This document shows positions 36,247 to 47,712 of a stretch of 64,000 nucleotides of DNA, piece after piece; position 1 is the first letter of the stretch, and each line of letters begins with the position of its first letter. Source of the DNA: JAACFF01 sp963701435 (lineage in GTDB: Bacteria > Chloroflexota > Anaerolineae > Promineifilales > Promineifilaceae); contig CAVPAL010000005.1 in NCBI GenBank assembly GCA_963701435.1, positions 200,418 to 264,417 of the forward strand, read 5' to 3'. The notes under the pieces are model-generated. The model ran no database searches and was not told where the DNA came from. It worked only from the letters and a program-made list of their open reading frames with translations. Made by a program: the position numbers and the translations under genes.

Positions 36247-37351
36247 TAGATGTCTCCTTCCAGACGAATGCGTTTTTCAGTTTCAGAATCGAAAAAATGC
36301 ACCCGACTCATATCAATATATACTTCAAGCAAATTACTATCTAACTGGTGTGAATTCTTGACTCAGCCTGGCTATAAAATAAAAATCTTCAATCTGTAAA
36401 TGCACAAGCCAATGATCACCAAGAAATTCCTGGTTGATGATTTCACCACAAATCAGCTTCTGTGAATTCATTGGGATTTACAGTGAAATGTTCCGGTCGC
36501 ATACCTAAGTATAATGTCATCATTGGTATATTGCTGCCATTGCCTGCAATTGTCTTGCTGGAATGTGCAAATTCATACCGGGAGCAATAAACCGGCCATC
36601 TTCAATCTTTCCGGTGAATAAAATTCATCGGCGGGCTACCGATAAAGCCACCTACAAATATATTCTCCGGCCAATTGTATACATTCGCCGGCGTATCGAT
36701 CTGCTGCACACGCCCATCATCCATGAACAACAATGCGATCAGCCATGCGTGATGGCTTCCGTTTGGTCGTGGGTCACATAGATGAATGTATTACCTAACT
36801 GTTGATGCAATTTCGCTATTTCCCGGCGGGATTGGCGCGCGTAATTTGGCATCCAAATTACTCAATGGTTCATCCATCAAAATAACGTTGGCGAAGCTGA
36901 CAATAGACCGGCCCAGGGCAACACGCTGGCGCTGCCCACCAGACAAATTTTTCGGATAACGGTTCAATTGTCCTTTCAACTCCACGATCTCAGCCGGCTT
37001 GCATCACTTTTTCGTGGATTTCATCCTCGTCTTCATGGCGAATTATCTGGCTAAAACCCATGTTTTGGTAAACCGACATATGCCCATACAGCGCGTAATT
37101 TTGAAAAACCATGGAGATATCACGATCTGAAGGCGCAACATCATTAATGCGCTCCCCGGACAAAATCATGTCGCCCGTCGATTATTTCTTCAAGGCCGGC
37201 GATCATGCGCAATACCGTGGATTTCCCACAGCCAGATGGCCCGACGAGCACGATGAATTCGCCATGTTCGATCTCGATATTGAAATCATAGACGGCCTGA
37301 AACCCTCCGGGATATATTTTGTCTACGTTATCTTAAAATCAATTCTGGCAT
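36247..37351 (-). pseudogene. CUT1-type sugar ABC transporter ATPase (MalK/UgpC/MsmK-like), many frameshifts
   Basis: From ATG at 37351 (MPELILR) with AAGGGG upstream. In alternating frames one can read FQAVYDFNIEIEHGEFIVLV, Walker A GPSGCGKSTVLRMIAGLEE, Q-loop ISMVFQNYALYGHMSVYQNM, signature NLSGGQRQRVALGRSIVSFA, Walker B VILMDEPLSNLDAKLR, and the TOBE part RVQQIDTPANVYNWPEN, then IGSPPMNFI. The C-terminus (EVYIDMSRVHFFDSETEKRI) ends at 36247. At least eight single-base shifts over 1.1 kb break the frame, yet every catalytic motif is preserved. It would power the permease pair at 40695-42550. Confidence 0.82.
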
Positions 37352-37361
37352 GGGATACCCC

Positions 37362-37795
37362 TTACTTTTGCAAAATAGCTAATTCAATATTGTGATCAAC
37401 AATATATTTTTCGCGTTCACGGGACGCGTTTGATGCAGAATAATCGAAGCAGCAAACGCTGCGACACTGGTTAAAATCAACAAAGCCACAATGACGATTC
37501 TGCAGCGGATTAACAATCTCTGCCGGAATCCAAAACAAACGCAGGAGTTGAAATGCAGCCAGCGCGAGTCCCGACATAGCCCCAGCTCATGGCATATGCT
37601 TTCTGCTTTACAGACATCAGAAAACCGAACAAGCGACAGGAAGATATTCAGCATAACAAAAATACCCAATGCGGCATCAACATTCATTCTGTTAACATAA
37701 AGTATTGTAAAGAGCGTATTCCCAAGAAGATACAGCAAGATTAACTGCTGGCTGAGGGAATTTGCTACATACAGACGTTTTTCACCCTCGTTCAT
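37362..37795 (-). pseudogene. Small membrane protein 2 of the ABC-transporter operon, frameshifted
   Basis: About 145 residues. ATG at 37795 overlaps the stop of small membrane protein 1 by ATGA. MNEGEKRLYVANSLSQQLIL, helices LILLYLLGNTLFTILYVNR, AALGIFVMLNIFLSLVRFL, SWGYVGLALAAFQLLRLFWI and RIVIVALLILTSVAAFAASI, then a charged tail REREKYIVDHNIELAILQK. Three or more shifts (near 37620, 37520 and 37430). Four helices and no known family. Confidence 0.55.
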
Positions 37796-38320
37796 GCGAT
37801 TAGCTTCCTGATAATTGGGTTGCCCTCTCTGATTCTTTGAACAAACGCCAAAATGGCGATGATGGCAAAGATAACTAAAATCACAATCAAAGTAGAGAGC
37901 AGCACCATACTGGCATCAAACACAAATGTCGAAGGGACGTAATCTTCCATTGATGAGAAGTCCAGGGCGAGATAGCCTGCTTTGTATATGGGAACAACTT
38001 GCAGCAAGAAATAGGAGTTCAGGGAAACATACACAGTCATAATCAGGGCTAATGCCAACCCAAATAATCCTGGTCTGTATTTGTGCAGTCGAAACACCAG
38101 TAAAGCCACGGCAAATACGACAAACAAAATCGCGAGACTAAAGGCTTCTTTATTGAAGACTTGTAAGTGTTTATAATATTCAAACATTTCAGATGTGCCA
38201 TCATAAAAATAGCGCATAATAGTTGGTCATAAAACCAAGATAGAGCACAAACAAGGCCAGACAAAGGACTTCTATGGCATAGACCACGAAGGATTGTGCT
38301 TTCACTAGAGTGTTTTTCAT
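37792..38320 (-). pseudogene. Small membrane protein 1 of the ABC-transporter operon, one frameshift
   Basis: About 176 residues. ATG at 38320 with AAAGGTG upstream. MKNTLVKAQSFVVYAIEVLC begins a first helix ending LGFMTNYYALF. A shift at about 38222 (five T where four would keep frame) leads to YDGTSEMFEYYKHLQVFNKE and three further helices (FSLAILFVVFAVALLVFRL, LFGLALALIMTVYVSLNSYF, MVLLSTLIVILVIFAIIAIL), with an acidic outer loop YLALDFSSMEDYVPSTFVFD. Ends RIREGNPIIRKLIA. No known family. It follows the binding protein and is coupled to small membrane protein 2. Confidence 0.58.
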
Positions 38321-38444
38321 AATTCACCTTTCCTGATGCGTTAAACCGCAATGGACAGGGTCGCAAGGCTTGCACAGGTTGCAAGGTAGAGGGAGAATCA
38401 CTTGACTTGGCAACTCTGCATCTCTGCAACGCTGCTAAAAGAAC

Positions 38445-40564
38445 CTATTCAGTCATGCGTGCATAAGCATTGCGGTAAACTTGAACGTAATCTTCAATAC
38501 CGGCATCAAGATACATTTGTTTCAATGCGTCAACGCTGTCAACGGCCGTATCAGCACCGGTGATGAACAAGAAAATTTGATCGACTTGTTCTTCATTAAT
38601 AGCCAATTGTCCCAACTTGGCCAGATCCTGTTCGGTCAAAGAAAAGACCGGGGGAACAAGGCGGAACAAGCGGGTTTTCGGACTCGTAGGATGTGGAGAC
38701 AACATCTTCGCCAATCCAAAGTGCCCAGGCATCCATACCACGATTAATAGTGGTTTGCAATTCGAACCCAATCTCTTTCTGGTAGCCAATCGGAATTTGT
38801 GAACCAATGAAATCACGCAGGTAGCCGGACATATCACAGCTCTTCAATTCACAAGAGCCATCCACCAGCCACTGCATTGAACTTGGGATATTCGATCCCA
38901 TCAGGAGCAGAAAAGGTCGCACCTTCTTCCAGGCCATATGGCGGGCCGTAATTCTGGACAACATTCCCTTCTTCGGTGAAGAAGTAATCAAACAGCGTGA
39001 GGGCCGCATTGATTTCCTCTGGTGTGGAAGCGGTAGAAATTGCCCAGCCATCAGGTTTAATGACGCGGGTGTTTTCGTTGAAGTGGATGAATTCATCGGA
39101 ACCAACGGTTGTCAGCGGCGGCAGCATACCGACGACATCTTCGTTAGAGGCCGTTGTGGAGGCAATCCAGTCCAAGGTCATAAAACCAAACTGCTGTTGG
39201 CCTGCTTCCTCATCTTTTGTGTAGAAGAAGTTGCGGAAGTTATCGCTGTTGCTCAGGTCGGCAAATTCAGAATGAATCAGACCTTCGGAGTACAGGTCGG
39301 CCAGATCGATCAACGCCTTCTAAGAAGGCATCTTCAGCGTATGAATATTGCAATTCGCCATTGGCATCCAGATAGAAGCGTGCACCATAGGAGTCAGAGC
39401 CATGTACGCGTTGGCCACCCCAATAGGTGATCAGGCGTAATACGTCTTCACGATAGCTAGATTGACGGACTAAAGAAGGGCGATATTTCTGCACCCTCGA
39501 CAACTGCGCCGGTCGATACTTTGGAAAGCGTATTCGGCGAAAGTTCGACGACACGCCACAGGGCAACCAGTTCGTCCATGTCATACACGGCCGTTTCGCC
39601 CAAGGTACAGGTCTGATGGTTTTTCCAGATCAGGATAGGTTTCAGCAATGTAGGCCAGCAGTGTGTCCCGCGCCACATCACGGGTCAGCGTGCCGGCGGC
39701 CGCTTCGTTCTGCAGATCGACGACATTGGTTGGATTGCGATCCCAGTAGCCTTCGTAGGCCGGGGTCAGGGTGTGGGTTTCAGCTTCCAGCGCTTCATCG
39801 GAATCGAGCAGCGCGGTTACCCATGTTTCACGGCCGTCAAATACACGGGCATAGTTGCCCAATTCTGCGGCATACGGAACAAAGTAGATACCACCATCAT
39901 AAGCAGTAACTGCTTTGGCGATATTGGGGTTGGCTTCCAGATAGGCAGCGAAGTGTAGGCATCTGATCCAGATGTTCATTCAGGTTCACAAAGTACCCTT
40001 GAGCGCCATAGCTCATGAAATCTTCGCGCAATACCGCTGCCGCCAAAGATCGTCGGCATTTTCAAAACCGGTTGCTGCGGAAACATCGATCATTTCTGAA
40101 GCGCTTTGATCTTGAATGGTCACATCGTTGAGTTGCAATGCCAAGTTGCTCTTGAATGTACTGCCAGGTGGGTTTGAGAATGCCCTGTGTAATGACTGTG
40201 CCATCGGGCAGTTCAAGCGGTGTCGCCTGTTGATAGGTGAGTCGTGCGTTGGTTGTTACCCATCGCAAAATTAATATTCAACGACTCGGCCATGGCGCAT
40301 TGCCGGCATTCCAGCTTCTTCGCAGCTGGTTCTTCTGCTGCCGGTGCGGCTTCTTCTTGTTCAGCAGCAGCTTCTTCAACCGCCTCTTCAGCAGCAGCCG
40401 CTTCTTCTGCCGGCCGCTTCTTCTACGACCGCATCGTAGCAGCTTCTTGCTACGGCTGCGGGTTCTGCATCGGGATCTGGTCACCGGGGAGCAGGCCGCA
40501 AAAGCCAGTGCCATCATTAAGATTAACAAAACTAACCAGAATACTTTCTAAATGACTTCTTCAT
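38445..40564 (-). pseudogene. Large CUT1 sugar-binding lipoprotein (LplA-like), many frameshifts
   Basis: ATG at 40564 with AAGGAG upstream. The signal peptide MKKSF...VFWLVLLILMMALAFAAC ends in an FAAC lipobox; a shift in the sixth to eighth codons (A3 where A4 fits) breaks it at once. An Ala/Glu-rich linker (40290-40440) precedes LNINFAMGN, LPDGTVITQGILKPTWQYIQ, EQLG and NVDVSAATGFENAD-type text, AYDGGIYFVPYAAELGNYAR, DLEKPSDLYLG, GFMTLDWIASTTASNEDVVG and a C-terminus VYRNAYARMTE. About 700 residues, long for the family but typical of LplA-like proteins that bind oligosaccharides. About eight shifts; no clear nonsense substitution. Confidence 0.8.
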
Positions 40565-40694
40565 TTCTATTCTCCTTATTGTGTGAAGTAATTATTTTAA
40601 CGAAAATGTTTGCGAACAGTAGTCTTTTCAGGCAAGCTGCTTGTTTGCACTTTACAAATCAATTTATTGGATTTCCTCAAATAACAATGCCTCC

Positions 40695-41561
40695 TTACTC
40701 TTTCACACCGCCGAGGTTGACGCCCCTGGCGAAATGACGTTGTATGTAGGGATAAATAATCAACACGGGAATAATCGAACAGACCAGGACCGCATAGATG
40801 TAGGAATCGGCCGAATAGGGCAGGTTAATCGGCATATCATCAAACATTTTTTGATAATTCTCGATCAAGATGCGCATATAAACCTGCAACGGCAATTCCA
40901 TGGGATTGGTCAACAACATACGTGCCCAGAAATAGCCATTCCAACGACTGGTGGCATAGAACAGGGTCACGGTGGCGATCGCTGCTTTAGACATCGGCAC
41001 AAAAATTTGGGTCAACATCTGGAATTCATTGGCGCCATCAATGCGTGCCGCTTCCTCGAATCTCGTTCAGGAATCGCTTCAAAGAAACTGCGCAGCAGAA
41101 TGATGTTAAAAGCCTGCACACCAAAAGCGACGATGATGCCCCAGCGATTGGCAACACCCATATTGACATAATTCAAATAGAGCGGCACCATACCGGCGCT
41201 GAACCACATCGTGAACACAACCATAAAGTTGAAGCCTCTACGGAATAACAAGCGCCTTCTAGATAAGGCATAAGCACCCGTAATGGAGATAAAAAGGCTC
41301 CAGGCAGTGCCAAATATGGTGTAGAAAAGGGTGTTGGTGAAGGAAATCCACAACCCCTTATCGTTATAGATCAAATCGTAAACCTGGAAAGTTGACATCC
41401 TTGGGAAACAGGACAACTTGTCCCGCTTCGTAGGCTATTTTGCCGCTGATCGATGCCGAAAAGGCATAGAAAACCGGGTAAAATGCTGCGAGGGCAAAGA
41501 TCGTAACCAAGACGATGGCAACTGTTTTGAAAATCAGTTCGGATCTACTTAGACGTTGCAT
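40695..41561 (-). pseudogene. CUT1 ABC transporter permease (LplC/MalG-like), frameshifted
   Basis: About 290 residues. MQRLSRSELIFKTVAIVLVT begins the first helix; shifts near 41400 and 41050 separate it from TNTLFYTIFGTAWSLFISIT, GAYALSRRRLLFRRGFNFMV and VQAFNIILLRSFFEAIPE (the EAA cytoplasmic loop follows) and from the C-terminal MSKAAIATVTLFYATSRWNG with YIQRHFARGVNLGGVKE, the standard ending of LplC-type permeases. Six helices. It pairs with the permease at 41570-42550, stop and start nine bases apart. Confidence 0.83.
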
Positions 41562-41569
41562 GATTCCTC

Positions 41570-42550
41570 CTACCAGAGCGATGAGTCTGAAATTTCACGG
41601 CTAATGAAGTTAGCACCAACTACCAATGCAAAGCCAATCAAGGCGTTGAACATGCCCGCCGCAGCACCCATCGACTGCATCCCGCTTTCCAAGCCAATTC
41701 GAAAGACAAACGTATCGAGCACATCGGCCGTTTCGTAGGTGTTGGCGTTATAGAGCAGAATGACCCGTTCAAAACCGACCGAAAGCATGTTGCCAATTCT
41801 GAGCACGATCATAATGATCAGCGTGGGTGCCATGCCGGGGAAAGTCACATAGCGGATTTCCTGCAGTTTGTTGCCGCCATCTACCTTGATCGCTTCATAT
41901 AAGACGGTCGATATGCCCATGATGGCCGCAAAGTAGACAATCGAACTGTATCCGGCTTCCTTCCAGATGCCGGTCATGATAAACATGGGCCGGAAATAGT
42001 CGGCACTTTGCACAATCTTGGTTGTGGCATCGATGACGCCCAGATTGATCAGCAACTGCGCAATTACCCCTGTGGTTACCTCGCCGTTGTGCAACAGCGT
42101 CAGCACCAGACCCGTAATCGTCACTTCGGAAAGAAAATGGGGCAAATAGGATAAGGTTTGGGTGATGTTGCGATAGCTGTTGCGTACGATCTCGCTAAAA
42201 AATATGGCCAGCAAAATGGGAATCGGGAAACCAAATATCAACCCATAGAGACTGATCACAAAGGTGTTGCGAAATGCCCGCCAAAACTGGTCGGAGAAAG
42301 CGCCGTTGACCAAGGATTCAAAATTGGCGAAACCAACAAAATCACTTTCCCACACGCCGAGATTGGGTTGGAAGTTTTTGAAGGCAATCAGCAGCCCGCC
42401 CAGTGGTTTATAAAACCACAAGCCATACCAGAGCACTAAGGGCACCAACAGCAAATAGAGTCGATAATCTCCCGAAGATTTGCCAGGGAATTCTTTAGGA
42501 ACATGTTTTGCTCGGCGTCTCTATGTTGTTCTATCGCGCTTTTTATTCAT
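41570..42550 (-). pseudogene. CUT1 ABC transporter permease (LplB/UgpA-like), disrupted near the N-terminus
   Basis: The main frame gives 294 residues from about 42454: LVPLVLWYGLWFYKPLGGLL, FRNTFVISLYGLIFGFPIPI, NITQTLSYLPHFLSEVTITG, IWKEAGYSSIVYFAAIMGIS, the EAA loop YEAIKVDGGNKLQEIRYVTF, and LESGMQSMGAAAGMFNALIG. Between the probable ATG at 42550 (MNKKRDRTT) and this frame there is an in-frame TAG at codon 10, or a compensating pair of single-base errors, so the first 30 residues are uncertain. Belongs with the second permease, binding protein and ATPase as an importer for large oligosaccharides. Confidence 0.83.
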
Positions 42551-42752
42551 CAATCACCTTCCTTTGCTAATGCCATAGAATTACATCCTGTCCAAACTCT
42601 CGATGATCACGAACATTCTAATTCTCCCAGGTAATGCTGGGATTTCCCTGGCGCGATAGGGAAGCGGATAAGATTGAGCACGGGTTTGTCTTGGTGTGTG
42701 ACTGGCTGATCGTTGCATTGGAAGTTGTCCATTACGGCCGTTTCTGCGCATA

Positions 42753-44864
42753 CTAATCCAAGTCGCCCGTTTGCTCACCACCACACACTGCTTCGTGCTC
42801 AGACAAGGCCACATCAACAGGTGTTGTTGCCATACATTGCAATTCGCCATTGAGCCATAAATTGGTCATGCCACCGGCCCAGATATCGCCAGCTGTCAGG
42901 GTTGGCGACGACCCAGTCGGCGTCGGTTGACAACAACTCGGGAATGACAAGCCGCGAACGGCCGTTTGCAAATGCCGCAATGCGTGTCTGCCCGTTTCGT
43001 GTGATCTGAACGGCCGTTCCGCCCACACAGGGCAGCGAAACAACTTCAGCCGGATCACGTGCCCAGATCCGCCAAATCAAGCGCGACCAGAAACCGGGTC
43101 TGCGCACATGGTTCTTGTGGTGACAGTGCCAGCGTGTGCTGGGTGCGGCGAATAATCCAGTCTGGTTTGGCCGATGTCGGATTGGCGGTGATTTCGATTT
43201 CGCGTTGGTCATGTGTGGCAGGCGTTGGGTGCAACGGCCGTCACCGTCATCTGTGTGCGACCGGTGTTGATAGGTGAATTGGTTACGCCTGTTTGCTCGG
43301 CAGCGACATCTGTTTGCAGCAGCCATTGATAATCATGGGGCATGGTCGATTGCAAATCATCACAAATCAAGCACAAATCATCACCAACCATGACCATCTG
43401 CCGCCGATATTGGGAAAGCTGCAAATCGGGGTGATACGCGCCAGCCGCTTCACCATAGACATAAGTCAAACCGGGCGCAATAAACCAATCTTGTAAACGG
43501 CCGCCCCAGGCTTGATCGAGACCAACATAAGCGTTGTAGCCATCTTCGTTGTATTGACCCTGCCCATCCACCAGGATGGTGCTGTGGTTGCGGGTCCGTT
43601 TGTCTTTGCTGTAGCCGGCATCGACCGCCAAATAATCCGCGCCACGCATGAGGATGAAGCTGTTTTCATCTGGGTGTTCATGACTGGCTCTGATGATGTC
43701 CCAATCGTTTTGGCGATTAATCGCCTGTCCGAGATGCCAGCCGCGTGCGCCGTTGGGTGTGCCACATTTGAAGGCCAGATAGGTGGCGTCTGCCTGCCAA
43801 CTGCTGCGCGTGGTGAGCAAACCCATATCGGGGAAAACGGCCGTTTTTGCCAATTCAGCAACAGGTTTCGGCTCTACCGTCGGGTCAAACCAGACAAAAT
43901 CGAGCCATGCTTCCGGCAGCAAACCTGGTTTGACCAGCCCTTCACGCCCTTCGCGCTCCCATTCGCCTGTTTCTTCAAAATGATTGGCCAACCATTGCGC
44001 TTCGCCAATGCGATACAGACTGGCCAGGCGATAGAGCACCATGCGCGAATGGGCGCTGCGCCGGTCGTGGCAGTCGCCAAAATTGGCGGTATCGACCAGA
44101 TTCGGGCCACTTAAATGCAAGCCGATAATGAAACGAATGGCGCAAAAAGTCGGATTGATGCAAATCAATGCCGCGCTCTTCCTGAATCAGATGCGCCGCA
44201 ATCAGCAGCCAGGGGAAGCCATAGCGCCAGTAGACGACACCTTCGTAATCAGAGCCATCTTCGGGGAAAAGGGCAGGACGATCTGGAAATTTTCGACAGC
44301 GCGATCCAGCCATGTTTGTGCCGCTGGATGCTCGTCCAGCAGCGCCGCCGCGGCCGTGGCCAGCCCGCCGTAGCAAATCCAGTTGTGATTTTGCCAGTAG
44401 GCCGAACCCCACCAACGCCCTTCGGTCTGGCACGGCAAAGTCGTACAGGCGCTTGCCCTGCAAAATGAGCTTGTCGCGCAATGCTATACGTTCGTCGTCG
44501 GGCAACACATCGCCTACCCAGTCGTACGCCAGACCAAATCCAAAGAGCAGCCAGGCCGCATCCAGATCGTGATCGGGCATACGCGCCAAACCCCAATGCG
44601 GATAGCCAATGCCAACTTTCACCCAATTGCGCAGCGTATCCAGATAGCGGTCGTCTTCGGTGAGCAAATAGGCCAACCCCAGATTGGCCACCGCCATGCC
44701 GATGTAGGTGATCGAATCGCGCGGATGTTCGGCCGGCGGCAGATAGTCTGCATACGAGTTTGCCTGTCGCAGCAGCCGCGCCATCTGGTCGGCATGGCGT
44801 TGTTTGGCTCATTGTGCGCCATTCTGCAATTGAGTGTGCTCGTAAAAATAAATAGCTTGGTCAT
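42753..44864 (-). pseudogene. Heparinase II/III-family polysaccharide lyase, gene B, frameshifted
   Basis: About 703 residues. ATG at 44864 overlaps the stop of gene A by ATGA. After MTKLFIFTSTLNCRMAHNE a missing G near 44805 shifts the frame to AKQRHADQMARLLRQANSYA. The alpha toroid follows (SITYIGMAVANLGLAYLLTE, AYWQNHNWICYGGLATAAAA, VVYWRYGFPWLLIAAHLIQE). Then comes the beta-sandwich Hep_II_III domain: HEHPDENSFILMRGADYLAV, DAGYSKDKRTRNHSTILVDG. The C-terminal part (RNGQTRIAAFANGRSRLVIP, GGMTNLWLNGELQCMATTPV) ends at TAG 42753. At least six shifts. Cleaves uronate-containing polysaccharide by beta-elimination; no clear signal peptide is seen. Confidence 0.78.
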
Positions 44865-46755
44865 GTTAGATTTAGCGTAATCGTGGTTTGATACCGTTGG
44901 GCTGTGCCGACGGTACGGCCGATTAAGACCATGTCGTTTTTGCTGTGGGTGACGGGATGTGCCGGGCGCCTTGCCCAGCAACAGGGTAAACGGCCGTTCC
45001 CCATGCAGCGTCAACCGATACAAATCTGCGTCAAAATGAATGTCAAATGAAACGCTATCGTCGAATATGCTTTTGCGCTTGAAGTTCGATATAAGACCGC
45101 GGGCCATCTTCGGCTAAGGTGCCTGACAGTGGCTGCAAATCAGGTGGCAGTACAACGTCGCCATCGAGATGAAAGACCCAATCAAAGGTGTGTGTCTCGT
45201 TCGATTCCACAACCAGTTCATCCAAAATGGCATCATCCTTGCAATTTCGATCGTGCGTTCAAAACGAACACCAGGATAAGCATCAGGAGCAGCGACGGAA
45301 AGGCAGCGGCCGTTCCAATCCAGCAATTCGCCGCCACAGTCGGCATGTGATTGGCCATCAACGACCAGCGTGTTGTGGGCGTAGCTGTGCGGATACCAGG
45401 CTTTGCGCGCCGGCAAACCATACAGTGGACTGCCCGCATCCCGTGAAAACGGCCAGACAGTCAAACTCAGCCGGTCGTACTGATGATGCTGTCCACGATA
45501 AGGGCCAAACGGCACCATTGCCGCCAGCTTCTTATTAGAACGCAGGATGGCAATACCGGAATCTTCCAGGAAAGTGTGGGTTGGTGCAGGGCGAAACGGC
45601 CGTTGTCACATCATCCCGCCCATACAGCAGCGCTGCCCAATTGTCTCGCAGCCGCTCCCTGCCGCTCGTAAGCTGAACGCAGCGTCCAGGCAAAAATCTG
45701 TTCTGGCTGCGCGGCATGCAGTATTTCAAATGCCTGGCAAATTTCCGGATCATAGATGCTGTCTTGCCAGTAGGAACCTTCCGCAAGATCGGGAATCGAC
45801 CCATCCGGCCAGGCCAACTGCGCAAAGGCACGGCCCATGCTGGCCAATGTTTGGCCTTCAGCTTCCGGAAACGGCGTAAAGATCTATGCCGTTTGCCTTT
45901 GCCGCTTCAGCCAGAATCAGGTTCGCCAACAAAACAAAGTTGTGATAGTAGGGCGTGCCTTCGAATTCGAGGCCATCTGCCAAAATCGCTTTGCTCAAAT
46001 GAGTCGTAAATCCGGCCGGCGGCTGAATGGCGCGATCAATCAACGTTTGGTCATTCAGCGCAAAACCGAGACAGCCCAGCGTCACATTCAACCAGGCCAT
46101 GTAGTTGCTTTCGATGTGATCTTGGGCAATTAGTTTGTCTTGAGCGCGAGGTCATAACGGCTGTCAACGGCTCGCCATAAATCACGCATCAATCGTTCTC
46201 GTTGTGTCAGCGTTGAGGCTGTCGGCTACCAAATCGTAGGCGTGAATCAGGGGAACTGCCCACAGTGCTTCGGTGAGGGCCTGATTGAAGGCATGACCTT
46301 GTCAACATCCACGCTTCAGCGTCGGCTTGTCCATCAAATTGGGTGTAGAAATCGGCGTATTGGGTGAGGATGGAAACGGCCGTTTCCCGTCCAGCTTCTA
46401 ATCCCAACACCACATACGCCAACGCCGCCTCCCGCGCCAAATCCGCTATTTGCCGGTGTCGCCACACGCGCCAGGCCGCATCATACTTTTCGCCTGTGCA
46501 GACGTGCCCTGCCGGGCAGCGATGTTGATCCGGCAAATTGCCATCATACGTCAGCGGTATGCCAATGCTCCGGACAGATATAGTTGTGAATCCAGCCACC
46601 CGCTTCCACCGGAATCTGGCCGGGCTGGCTGCTGCCACAGGGTACATTGCGATGCACATACGCTGCGCCACAGCTTGCCAGCCTTCTTCGGCCCACGGTG
46701 TTGATTTGATTTTCTTTTTGGCCTGTTCAATTGTGGCCGCAGAAAATAAACGCAT
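44861..46755 (-). pseudogene. Heparinase II/III-family polysaccharide lyase, gene A, frameshifted
   Basis: About 630 residues from ATG at 46755 (MRLFSAATIEQAKKKIKSTP). In shifting frames: GGWIHNYICPEHWH, YDGNLPDQHRCPAGHVCTGE, KYDAAWRVWRHRQIADLARE, AALAYVVLGLEAGRETAVSI, the toroid segment LEFEGTPYYHNFVLLANLIL, and the beta domain SHADCGGELLDWNGRCLSVA with YPHSYAHNTLVVDGQ. The C-terminus (YRLTLHGERPFTLLLGKAPG) ends ITLNLT, TGA at 44861. The Cys/His-rich N-terminal motif (CPEH ... HRCP) is characteristic of one heparinase-II-like lyase group. At least seven shifts. Coupled to gene B; both probably act on the same polysaccharide. Confidence 0.78.
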
Positions 46756-46810
46756 GATGTTCTCAAGACCTCAGTTTCAATCACAATACCCTGACCTGCA
46801 AGTCTAACGC

Positions 46811-47554
46811 TTACGCAAAATACAGGCCGCCATTAATTTCCATCAATTCGCCGGTGATGAAGCTGCCCATATCAGAAACAAGGTAGAGCGCCGCACAAGC
46901 AACATCATCAGGTGTGCCGGCGCGTCCAATGGGAGTCTTGCCAACAATGGCTTCTTGCACAGCTTCGGTGTGAAGGTGTTGTGGAAGGTGGTGTTGGCGA
47001 TGAAACCAGGCGCCAGGGCATTGACCGTAATCTGGCGCGACCCCAATTCTTTGGCCATGCCGCGTGTGAAGCCAATCACGGCCGCTTTTGATGCCGAATA
47101 AATAACGGAGCCATTGCCGCCGCCATCATGGGCCGCCAGCGAGGACAGATTGACGATGCGACCACCATCCGGCATATAGGGCAAGACGGCGCGGGTGCAG
47201 TAAAAGGTGCTGCTGAAATTGACATCCATCACATTGTGGAAATGTTCGTCGCTCATTTCAGAGGTGAGCACACGGCCAAGTAAGCCACCGGCATTGTTGA
47301 TGAGGATGTCGATTTTGCCGCCCAATTTTTGGGCGGCTTCAGCCATGACGGTATCAACCTGCGCGCTGTCTGTGGCATCTAAAGTAGATTCCATAAATCG
47401 TTTGACCATCCTCGGCGAAATCCTCAAACTCACTTGTGAAATAGGTGGCGACAACGCTTGCGCCGCATCGGGCCAATGCCAGTGAAAATGCCTGGCCGAT
47501 GCCAATGTTACCGCCGGTGACAACGGCCGTTTTTCCTGTTAAATCGAGCTGCAT
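46811..47554 (-). pseudogene. SDR dehydrogenase, two frameshifts
   Basis: About 248 residues. MQLDLTGKTAVVTGGNIGIG opens the fold. A shift near 47395 leads to STLDATDSAQVDTVMAEAAQ, DILINNAGGLLGRVLTSEMS and the active-site SVIYSASKAAVIGFTRGMAK. A second shift near 46973 (a base missing after ACACC) leads to EAVQEAIVGKTPIGRAGTPD and the ending FITGELMEINGGLYFA. Sugar or deoxy-keto acid dehydrogenase by family. First gene downstream of the LacI regulator in the operon. Confidence 0.82.
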
Positions 47555-47712
47555 AATAGTCTCCTTTTTCTTAAATTAAAATTGTGTCACTCCGGCCAAA
47601 GGCAAGCAGCATCTACTGGCAACTAGCAATAGCCAATCTATCGTCCTGTGTGTTATGTGATTACCAGGAGGAATGGAGTAACAGTAATTATTTTACGTCA
47701 GGATTGCTTCGG

